Shown: positions 1-5,764 of the stretch, piece by piece | Numbering within the stretch: the first letter of the stretch is position 1 | Layout of the letters: each line of letters opens with the position of its first letter | Source: Clostridiales bacterium DTU023 | GTDB taxonomy: Bacteria > Bacillota > Clostridia > Saccharofermentanales > DTU023 | Assembly: GCA_001512945.1 (NCBI GenBank) | Contig: LFTF01000044.1 | Coordinates: forward strand, 3,677-18,529 | DNA: 14,853 bases | Reading direction: 5' to 3' | Made by a program: the position numbers and the translations under genes | The notes under the pieces: generated by a model | The model's input: only the letters and a program-made list of their open reading frames with translations | Told to the model about the DNA's origin: nothing | Database searches by the model: none

Positions 1-109
1 TTTGAATGATGGACGCATAACGTGTAAGCATTGCTGGGTCAATCCCGTTTCCGGTTCCCCCCGCGAGCGATTCGCCCGATATCTTCAATAAAAGCCGACG
101 ATAGTTCAT
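1..109 (-). CDS. pyrH: UMP kinase, N-terminal 36 codons (partial, cut by window edge)
   Basis: Reading the minus strand from the ATG at 109-107 gives an uninterrupted 36-codon frame that runs off the left edge. It begins MNYRRLLLKISGESLAGG and continues with a GIDP motif. This matches the start of bacterial UMP kinase (PyrH; amino-acid kinase fold), where the K-[LI]-SGE-[AS]-L stretch binds ATP and a GIDP motif follows. The enzyme phosphorylates UMP to UDP in pyrimidine nucleotide synthesis. A ribosome binding site (GGAAGGGG) lies about 6 nt upstream. Its place directly after rpsB-tsf is the common bacterial order rpsB-tsf-pyrH-frr, which supports the call. A terminator separates it from tsf, so it probably has its own promoter in 110-193, though I found only a weak GATAAT-like -10. 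Confidence 0.88.
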   Translation of the reverse strand, partial: MNYRRLLLKISGESLAGGTGNGIDPAMLTRYASIIQ

Positions 110-166
110 CGTATTCCCCTTCCCGATTGCAAAGTGCAGAAGTGTCTGATTGCTATTATCTCATAA

Positions 167-182
167 TCCGTCACTTGACGGA
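167..182. promoter_or_regulatory. Perfect 7-bp inverted repeat upstream of pyrH
   Basis: TCCGTCA and TGACGGA form a perfect inverted repeat separated by 2 bp. It lies between the tsf terminator and pyrH, just upstream of a GATAAT-like -10 on the minus strand. A 2-nt loop makes it a poor RNA hairpin, so a protein-binding operator or simple chance are the alternatives. No regulator is known from this window. Confidence 0.3.
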
Positions 183-193
183 ATTTTTCGCAC

Positions 194-219
194 AAAAAGA
201 GGGCGCGTTGCGCCCTCTT
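194..219 (-). terminator. Intrinsic terminator after rpsB-tsf
   Basis: On the minus strand a 10-bp GC-rich stem (AAGAGGGCGC paired with GCGCCCTCTT, 3-nt loop, 197-219) is followed by a run of T residues. It begins about 19 nt after the tsf stop codon. This is a textbook Rho-independent terminator separating rpsB-tsf from pyrH. Confidence 0.92.
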
Positions 220-237
220 ACTAGTATTGCCAGTTGG

Positions 238-888
238 CTATTTGCTAAGTTGTGAAGCGACCTCTTCCGCGAAGTCTTCACATTTCTTTTGAAGACCCTC
301 ACCCATTTCATAGCGGACGAATCGGCGAACTTTGATATTTTCACCAATTCTGCCAATCATCTCCTTGACGAGTTGCTCACATGTCTTGCTTTCATCACGA
401 ATAAAAGACTGCTCCATCAGGCAAACTTCCTCGAAGTATTTCTCTAAACGCCCTTCAACGATCATCGCGATGATTTTCTCTGGTTTACCAGCCTTGACAG
501 CCTGAGATCGAGCGATTTCTTGTTCGCGTTCAGTCACATCTGCCGGGACTTCTTCGCGTCTCACATAGAGAGGATTCATCGCGGCAACCTGCATTGCCAA
601 GTCGCGAACCATTCTCTTGAAGTCTTCGTTCTTTGCCGCAAAATCTGTTTCGATATTGACTTCAATCATGACGCCGATCCGGCCGCCGTCGTGAATATAG
701 GAATCTACGATTCCCTCAGCGGCAATACGCCCCGCTTTTTTCTCAGCCGTTGCGAGATCGTGCTCGCGAAGCCACTTAATCGCGTTTTCCGTATCACCTT
801 CCGACGCTTGGAGTGCTTTTTTGCAGTCCATCATGCCGGCTCCCGTCAATTCTCTCAACTCTTTAACCATTTGTGCGGTTACTTGCAT
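238..888 (-). CDS. tsf: Translation elongation factor Ts
   Basis: EF-Ts is the nucleotide exchange factor for EF-Tu, releasing GDP in the cytoplasm. The 216-residue product has the N-terminal UBA-like domain with the family signature LRELTGAGMMDCKKAL (residues 11-26) and the EF-Tu-contacting TDF motif at 81-83 (TDFAAKN). A C-terminal segment (about 165-210) includes RRFVRYEMGEGLQKK. It is shorter than the roughly 280-residue E. coli protein and resembles the compact form with a reduced central core, so the length does not suggest truncation. The ATG is preceded by GGAGG at a 6-nt spacing. It lies 91 nt downstream of rpsB and is presumably cotranscribed with it; a terminator follows. Confidence 0.97.
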   Translation of the reverse strand: MQVTAQMVKELRELTGAGMMDCKKALQASEGDTENAIKWLREHDLATAEKKAGRIAAEGIVDSYIHDGGRIGVMIEVNIETDFAAKNEDFKRMVRDLAMQVAAMNPLYVRREEVPADVTEREQEIARSQAVKAGKPEKIIAMIVEGRLEKYFEEVCLMEQSFIRDESKTCEQLVKEMIGRIGENIKVRRFVRYEMGEGLQKKCEDFAEEVASQLSK

Positions 889-979
889 CTTATGCCTCCA
901 ATCCCGTATATCGGTAAATCATATTTGAATTTTAATTGTTCCGTTCGTGCTTACTTTAAAGCCGACACAAAAGTTCTGC

Positions 980-1744
980 TTAATTGTTGTCTTCGTAATC
1001 GTCACTAAATGGCGATGCGGATTCTCCGGTCGCAGCGGTTTCATTGAGCGCCTGGACTTCAAATCCTTCTCTGCCCTCGATTACCGCATTTGCCATAACA
1101 CTTGTAATCAGCTTGATGGCACGGATGGCATCATCGTTGCCAGGGATAACGAAATCGACCTCTTCAGGGTCACAGTTGGTATCGACGATTGCGACGATTG
1201 GGATCCGAAGCCTGCGCGCCTCTGCTACGGCAATGTGTTCATCTTTCGTATCAACCACAAAGATGCACGAAGGCAGATGCTTCATTTCCGCGATTCCACC
1301 GAGGTTGCGTTCAAGCTTCTCGAGTTCAAGGCGGTATCCTGCGACTTCCTTTTTAGGAAGACCATACCAGGCAGCGCTCTCATTCTCTGCACGCAATTCA
1401 TGCAGCCTTTCGATACGCTTTTTAATTGTCTGAAAGTTCGTTAACGTGCCGCCTAGCCAGCGGTTATTGACATAGTACATCCCGCAACGTGTTGCCTCTT
1501 CGCGGACCGCATCCTGTGCCTGCTTCTTTGTGCCTACAAAGAGAACGGAACCGCCTTTTGACGAGATTTCATTGACGAATTGGTACGCCGTCTCAATCTT
1601 GCGCATTGTCTTCTGTAAGTCAATGATGTAAATCCCGTTACGCTCCGTAAAGATATAGGGAGCCATTTTAGGGTTCCAGCGTCGGGTTTGGTGGCCGAAA
1701 TGAACGCCACCCTCAAGTAATTGTTTCATGGAAACGATAGCCAT
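980..1744 (-). CDS. rpsB: Small-subunit ribosomal protein S2
   Basis: S2 is a 30S ribosomal protein that sits on the back of the subunit near S1 and is assembled late. The 254-residue product opens with MKQLLEGGVHFGHQTRRWNP, the hallmark N-terminus, then FTERNGIYIIDLQKT, VLFVGTKKQAQ and NNRWLGGTLTNF. Later come LPSCIFVVDT and IPIVAIVDTNCDPE, all diagnostic of bacterial S2. The C-terminus is short and acidic. AGGAGG lies 4 nt before the ATG. Upstream are a sigma-A-type promoter and a structured leader of about 77 nt that could support feedback control by S2. It is the first gene of the rpsB-tsf unit. Confidence 0.97.
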   Translation of the reverse strand: MAIVSMKQLLEGGVHFGHQTRRWNPKMAPYIFTERNGIYIIDLQKTMRKIETAYQFVNEISSKGGSVLFVGTKKQAQDAVREEATRCGMYYVNNRWLGGTLTNFQTIKKRIERLHELRAENESAAWYGLPKKEVAGYRLELEKLERNLGGIAEMKHLPSCIFVVDTKDEHIAVAEARRLRIPIVAIVDTNCDPEEVDFVIPGNDDAIRAIKLITSVMANAVIEGREGFEVQALNETAATGESASPFSDDYEDNN

Positions 1745-1760
1745 AATTCCTCCTGTTTTT

Positions 1761-1815
1761 TCCTCCGGCGTGCTCCAATACCCGTCATGCGGGCAACAGG
1801 AAAGACGCGCCGTGC
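1761..1815 (-). promoter_or_regulatory. Structured 5' leader of rpsB (possible S2 autoregulatory element)
   Basis: In the predicted rpsB transcript leader, CGGCG (plus-strand 1808-1812) can pair with CGCCG (1766-1770). The enclosed region holds a smaller hairpin, CCCG-CATGA-CGGG (1781-1793), extendable by a G-U and a U-A pair. The 3' arm of the outer stem runs straight into a purine-rich GGAGG, upstream of the real AGGAGG site. Ribosomal protein leaders of this shape often bind the encoded protein. Binding here is inference only; I do not claim a match to a named family. Confidence 0.4.
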
Positions 1816-1827
1816 GTTTTCTCCAGA

Positions 1828-1856
1828 ATCATAACACACGCGCAACCTGCAGGCAA
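1828..1856 (-). promoter_or_regulatory. Sigma-A-type promoter for rpsB-tsf
   Basis: On the minus strand, TTGCCT (1851-1856; 4 of 6 matches to TTGACA) and TATGAT (1828-1833; 5 of 6 matches to TATAAT) are separated by exactly 17 bp. A TG dinucleotide one base before the -10 makes it an extended -10 element. The predicted transcript starts near 1821 and gives a leader of about 77 nt. Confidence 0.75.
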
Positions 1857-1888
1857 ATCCTTTTCAACGTGATGCGTTTGTCCAGATC

Positions 1889-1897
1889 TGATATAGT
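1889..1897 (+). promoter_or_regulatory. Candidate extended -10 promoter for the M20 peptidase gene
   Basis: TG-A-TATAGT on the plus strand resembles an extended -10 box (TGnTATAAT), with transcription expected near 1904 and a leader of about 94 nt. No good -35 hexamer lies 16-18 bp upstream. It is back to back with the rpsB promoter, whose -35 is about 35 bp away. Confidence 0.4.
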
Positions 1898-1997
1898 AAA
1901 CGAAAGCAAACGGGAGCGTCGCGCCTTTGCGTGCATCTTTGACAAGCTGCGCAAAAAGGCTGCCGCCCATACACCATTCCTTGGAGGGATATTGAAG

Positions 1998-3854
1998 ATG
2001 ATTTCGAACTCACTTTTAAAATTCGCAGCCGGAGAAGACTGGCATGTCTACAACGGCGATGAATACGTTTTTGGGGACATCAACGGATACACTGTCACAG
2101 CGAAAACAAATGATATACTTACTTCCTTTTTTCTATCAATCGCCGGAATAGCTCCGGAAAAACTCATCGAGTTGACGGCATGGCTCGAATCAAGCCGCTT
2201 TCCCTTAAAGCTTGTTGACTACGAGATGACAGACAATTTTGTCGCGATCCGGGCCAAAGATACGGCTTTTTCAGGATCGGCGAACCAAATCAAACGATTC
2301 CTCACGCAAATCTCAGAGAAACTGGAAACGCTCGATGTTGAACCAGATAATTGTGTGATTTGCGGGTTGAAGGCGCAACAAAAAGCCCTTTATGTTGGTC
2401 TATATTCCCACATCCATCCCGATTGTATCGACCAGGAGGGGGTAGATTATACTGCGCCCGCGGCTGATATTATCGAAGATGAAGAGCTTATCGTCCTCAC
2501 CGATCATGAAGATTATCCTGATGTATCCGAGCTCGTCGACCGAACTAAAATCCTTGCGTTGGCAGAAGAGTTTGAGTCTGAAAGATCAAACTTTTTACGG
2601 GATTTAGCGCTTCTATGTTCTATCCCAAGCGTCGATGGCAAACCTGAAGAAGATGCCCCGTTTGGCCGCGAAGCAAAGCGCGCGCTCGTTACATTCCTCG
2701 ATATGGCCGACCGGATGGGATTCCACGCTGTCAACGTCGACAACTATGCCGGTTATGCTGAGATGGGGGACGGCGATGACATGGTGGCCGTCGTATGCCA
2801 TCTTGACGTTGTACCCGTCGGTAGCGGATGGGACGCAGACCCGTTCACGATGAGTATTGAAGATGATATGGTCACCGCTCGCGGCGTCATGGACGACAAG
2901 GGTCCCTGCGTCGCGGCTCTTTATGCCATGAAATCACTGCTCGAGGACGAAACGTTCGTGCCTTCAAAAAGGATTCGCCTGATCGTCGGCACCAATGAAG
3001 AAAAGGGCAGTGCCTGTATGGCACATTACCGTGAAATAGAAGAGATTCCTGTTGCCGGATTTACGGCAGACGCTCAATTTCCTGCCATCTATGCGGAAAA
3101 AGGCAATGCGACGATCGAACTCGTTCAAAAGCGTGAACAAGACGATGCGATTCAACAAGCATCGGCGGGCGAAGCGCACAACATGGTTCCGGGACGCTGC
3201 ACAGTGCGCCTCAAAGACGCCGAAACGGTAACGTATGATGGTACTATCGCTCACGCGAGCACGCCGGAGAACGGTGTCAATGCGATCTCTGCAGCGATGG
3301 AAGCGTTAGCCGTGCAGATGAAAGAGGCGGGCGAGCGCGATCGGTTCGTCGAATTCTTTAACCAGCTGATTGGCTGGGAACTTGACGGTGCGTCGCTGGG
3401 ACTGGCATTTGAGGATGAAACGGGTGAGACGACCGTGAACGCAGGCTTGTTGACCATCGACGATGATCAGGCAGTACTGTCGTTAAATGTGCGTTACCCG
3501 GTAAGTCTTGATTTTGATTATGTGATGAAATCGCTCATTGAGTTGCTAGAGCCCTATGGAGTGACCGCTACCCTGTTGGATGACATGCCACCGCTTCTCA
3601 TACCAAAAGACTCGATCCTTATCCAAACACTGATGAATGTGTATAACCACGCAACGGGAACTACCGGTGAAGCACTTGCGATCGGCGGAGGTACATACGC
3701 CCGCGCGCTTCCCAATATCTGCGGATTTGGTCCTGTCTTCCCCGGTGACCCCGAAGTCGCTCACCAGGCAAATGAGTGGGCTTCCGTTGACAAATTGCTT
3801 GCCGGGGCAACCATCTACCGCGAGGCATTGAGGCAACTGGCAGACGAAGCGTAG
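1998..3854 (+). CDS. M20 family dipeptidase (PepV/Sapep type) with an extra N-terminal domain
   Basis: The product is a 618-residue, probably cytoplasmic, two-zinc peptidase. The catalytic part (from about residue 185) has CHLDVVP with zinc ligand H268 and D270, GVMDDKGP with bridging Asp 299/300, TNEEKGS with general base E334 and ligand E335, TADAQFP with D358, GGGTYAR at 563-569, and H589 near the C-terminus. All expected catalytic positions are present, as in PepV/Sapep dipeptidases. Unlike those enzymes of about 470 residues, it has a leading segment (1-180) containing C119-x2-C122, H138, H140 and C143, which may bind metal. The start is the ATG at 1998, because GGAGGG lies 9 nt upstream; the open frame extends back to 1728, but that would read through the promoters and into rpsB. 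It is divergent from rpsB, and its substrate is unknown. Confidence 0.9.
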   Translation: MISNSLLKFAAGEDWHVYNGDEYVFGDINGYTVTAKTNDILTSFFLSIAGIAPEKLIELTAWLESSRFPLKLVDYEMTDNFVAIRAKDTAFSGSANQIKRFLTQISEKLETLDVEPDNCVICGLKAQQKALYVGLYSHIHPDCIDQEGVDYTAPAADIIEDEELIVLTDHEDYPDVSELVDRTKILALAEEFESERSNFLRDLALLCSIPSVDGKPEEDAPFGREAKRALVTFLDMADRMGFHAVNVDNYAGYAEMGDGDDMVAVVCHLDVVPVGSGWDADPFTMSIEDDMVTARGVMDDKGPCVAALYAMKSLLEDETFVPSKRIRLIVGTNEEKGSACMAHYREIEEIPVAGFTADAQFPAIYAEKGNATIELVQKREQDDAIQQASAGEAHNMVPGRCTVRLKDAETVTYDGTIAHASTPENGVNAISAAMEALAVQMKEAGERDRFVEFFNQLIGWELDGASLGLAFEDETGETTVNAGLLTIDDDQAVLSLNVRYPVSLDFDYVMKSLIELLEPYGVTATLLDDMPPLLIPKDSILIQTLMNVYNHATGTTGEALAIGGGTYARALPNICGFGPVFPGDPEVAHQANEWASVDKLLAGATIYREALRQLADEA

Positions 3855-3876
3855 ACAAATAACTAATTAGCGTCGT

Positions 3877-3906
3877 GAAAAAGGGGTTGATATCAACCCC
3901 TTTTTC
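3877..3906. terminator. Bidirectional intrinsic terminator, perfect 30-bp palindrome
   Basis: This is a perfect 30-bp palindrome: GAAAAAGGGGTTGAT and its exact reverse complement. Either strand gives a GGGGTTGA/TCAACCCC stem flanked by an A run and followed by a T run. It sits 22 nt after the M20 peptidase stop and 24 nt after the ppa stop, so it can end transcription from both converging genes. Confidence 0.93.
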
Positions 3907-3930
3907 TTGCTTTACTTTCCGAGAGTATGC

Positions 3931-4464
3931 TTACAGACGCTTAATCCAGCGATCGTATCTTTCAAGGGCTTTCTCAATAACCTGCCTGGAAGACTCTGCC
4001 GAATGAATCTCTGTCAACGCCGTTCCCTTACCTTCAAGCTCCTTATACACACTGAAGAAATGCTGCATCTCCGTCAACATATGTTCTGGAAGGTCTTCCA
4101 TTTCATGCCAACTTCTCATCTGAGGATCACCGAACGGGATCGCAATAATCTTCTCGTCTTCTTTGTTGTCGTCTATCATGGAAAAAGCTCCGATCGGATA
4201 GCATTCCACGACACAAAGCGGTACGAGACTCTCTGTTGAGAGTACGAGCACGTCAAGCGCATCGCCGTCCTCTGACAGCGTACGTGGGATGAATCCGTAA
4301 TTGGCAGGGTAATGCGTCGAAGTATAAAGAACTCGGTCAAGACGAAGCATCCCGATCCGATCGTCGTATTCATATTTCTGTTTGCTACCGCGCGGTATCT
4401 CGATTACCGCGTGAAAGCGATCCTTCTGAATCCATTCTTTTGGCATCGAATTCCATCTAAGCAT
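3931..4464 (-). CDS. ppa: Inorganic pyrophosphatase, family I (soluble)
   Basis: Hydrolyses pyrophosphate to two phosphates and so pulls biosynthetic reactions forward. From the chosen start (177 residues) the active-site residues fall almost exactly on E. coli numbering. E22 lies in AVIEIPRG, YPANYG holds two active-site tyrosines, D66/D68/D71 lie in DGDALDV, and D98, D103, K105, Y140 and K141 follow. The family signature D-x-D-[PE]-x-D carries Ala in place of Pro/Glu. The frame stays open to an ATG at 4488, but that start has only AAGGA at 3-nt spacing. The ATG at 4464 has GGAAGGTGA ending 5 nt upstream and gives the better family alignment. It lies in tandem with rtcB on the same strand, and the shared 3' palindromic terminator follows. 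Confidence 0.95.
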   Translation of the reverse strand: MLRWNSMPKEWIQKDRFHAVIEIPRGSKQKYEYDDRIGMLRLDRVLYTSTHYPANYGFIPRTLSEDGDALDVLVLSTESLVPLCVVECYPIGAFSMIDDNKEDEKIIAIPFGDPQMRSWHEMEDLPEHMLTEMQHFFSVYKELEGKGTALTEIHSAESSRQVIEKALERYDRWIKRL

Positions 4465-4527
4465 GTCTGTCACCTTCCAATCGATCATGATTCCTTATTA
4501 TCTTAACAGACAGTCGGCCTCCGATTA

Positions 4528-5637
4528 TCATTTGGCTTTAAAATTGTAGACTGGCCTCAAATGGTGCAATACAGTAACCGTATCTCCGATCTGTCCAACT
4601 ATTTCTTCCATAGGCTTATAAGCTTCAGGGCTCTCGTCGAGCGTACGTTGGCTGACCGACGTGGTATAAATACCTTGCATTAACGTGTGGAAATTACGAA
4701 GTGACAGTCTCTTTCGTGCTTCCGTCCTCGACATCAGACGTCCGGCGCCATGAGGTGCCGACTCATTCCAATCACGATTGCCGAGCCCTTCACAGATCAA
4801 TGACCCATCGCGCATGTTCATTGGGATCAGAACGCGCTCACCTTTCGCGGCTGAGATCGCTCCTTTGCGCAGAATCATTTTGTCAAGGTCGATGTAGTTG
4901 TGAATTGTCGTAAAATTCAGATCATACGTAAGCCCCATGCCCTGGACAATCTCGTCGATCATCGCCTTGCGGTTCAACGCTGCAAATTTTTGTATGAGTT
5001 TCATATCGTTAAGATAGTCATCAAACCATTTACCCTCTAAGTATGCGAGATCGCGCGGTAAAACGGGATGAAGCTGGGAAGCAAACTTTTGGTAATAGAG
5101 CGCTACTTGCAAACCGAGATTACGAGATCCCGAGTGGACGACAACGTAAAGGCGGTCGTCCCCATCACGATTCACCTCGATAAAATGGTTGCCTCCTCCG
5201 AGCGTTCCTAGCGAAAGATCAGCCCGATCGATTCGAAGTTTTTTGTCATTTTTGCCACCTGCGCGGCAACGGAGTTTGCGAAGATCAATATCATTGAGAT
5301 AACGATGCGGTTGCTTGCGAATTTCAAATCCCGACGGAATCTGTGTTTGAATGAGACGGTCAAACTTTGGAAATTCGATCGAGTTGTCGGTGAGTCGGAT
5401 TGTCTCCATCCCACAACCAATATCGACGCCGACAAGATTGGGTACGACCTTGTCAACAATAGTCATCGTTGTGCCGATCGTGCACCCGGCTCCTGCGTGA
5501 ACGTCCGGCATGATCCGGATTCGACTCCCCGCTGTAAACGGCTGATCACAGAGCGTTTCAATTTGGCTACGCGCCGTTGACTCGAGTTTGTCCACAAATA
5601 CTTTGGCTTCGCTGAACTGTCCTTTTATCAGAATCAT
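4528..5637 (-). CDS. rtcB: RtcB family RNA-splicing ligase
   Basis: RtcB joins RNA ends carrying 2',3'-cyclic phosphate or 3'-phosphate to 5'-OH ends. It uses GTP and Mn2+ through a GMP-histidine intermediate and releases GMP and pyrophosphate. The 369-residue product keeps all family motifs: MPDVHAGAG (43-51), GVDIGCGM with metal ligands D72 and C75 (70-77), TLGGGNHFIEV with H151, HSGSRNLG with H168, TIHN with H246, RKGAISA (257-263) and NMRDGSLIC. PHGAGRLMSR contains H296, equivalent to the guanylylated His, and EAYKP lies near the C-terminus. It is a compact form, shorter than the archaeal enzyme. AAAGGA lies 5 nt before the ATG. Neither rtcA nor an archease gene is visible; ppa follows. 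Its role could be RNA repair or tRNA maintenance. Confidence 0.95.
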   Translation of the reverse strand: MILIKGQFSEAKVFVDKLESTARSQIETLCDQPFTAGSRIRIMPDVHAGAGCTIGTTMTIVDKVVPNLVGVDIGCGMETIRLTDNSIEFPKFDRLIQTQIPSGFEIRKQPHRYLNDIDLRKLRCRAGGKNDKKLRIDRADLSLGTLGGGNHFIEVNRDGDDRLYVVVHSGSRNLGLQVALYYQKFASQLHPVLPRDLAYLEGKWFDDYLNDMKLIQKFAALNRKAMIDEIVQGMGLTYDLNFTTIHNYIDLDKMILRKGAISAAKGERVLIPMNMRDGSLICEGLGNRDWNESAPHGAGRLMSRTEARKRLSLRNFHTLMQGIYTTSVSQRTLDESPEAYKPMEEIVGQIGDTVTVLHHLRPVYNFKAK

Positions 5638-5664
5638 AATAATCCTTTACTACCCACCCCGTTT

Positions 5665-5681
5665 GCAACCTCATGGGTTGC
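5665..5681 (-). promoter_or_regulatory. Small hairpin in the rtcB leader
   Basis: GCAACC-CATGA-GGTTGC forms a 6-bp stem with a 5-nt loop, 28 nt before the rtcB start codon. There is no T run, so it is not a terminator. The stretch 5638-5700 shows no convincing -35/-10 pair, so rtcB may depend on a weak promoter or on readthrough. A role in control or mRNA stability is a guess. Confidence 0.3.
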
Positions 5682-5705
5682 CCACGTCTATTACCTTCCT
5701 TTAAA

Positions 5706-5740
5706 TAAAAAAGGAGACGACAGGTGCTCCCGTCGTCTCC
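5706..5740 (-). terminator. Intrinsic terminator of the M50-trpS-scp-plsC-ispH/S1 operon
   Basis: On the minus strand GGAGACGAC pairs with GTCGTCTCC (9 bp, plus-strand 5713-5721 and 5732-5740) around a 10-nt loop. TTTTTTATTT follows. It begins 25 nt after the stop codon of the IspH-S1 gene, a strong end to the long operon. Confidence 0.92.
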
Positions 5741-5764
5741 CCTAATGCTTAGTTAGCAGGGCTG

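Noticed and set aside
520..1444. Two overlapping plus-strand frames opposite tsf and rpsB
   Set aside because: They lie antisense to clearly recognised tsf and rpsB genes and have no recognisable motifs or ribosome binding sites.
1728..1997. A 90-codon upstream extension of the M20 peptidase frame starting inside rpsB
   Set aside because: It overlaps the divergent rpsB start and both promoters, has no family similarity, and a good ribosome binding site marks the ATG at 1998.
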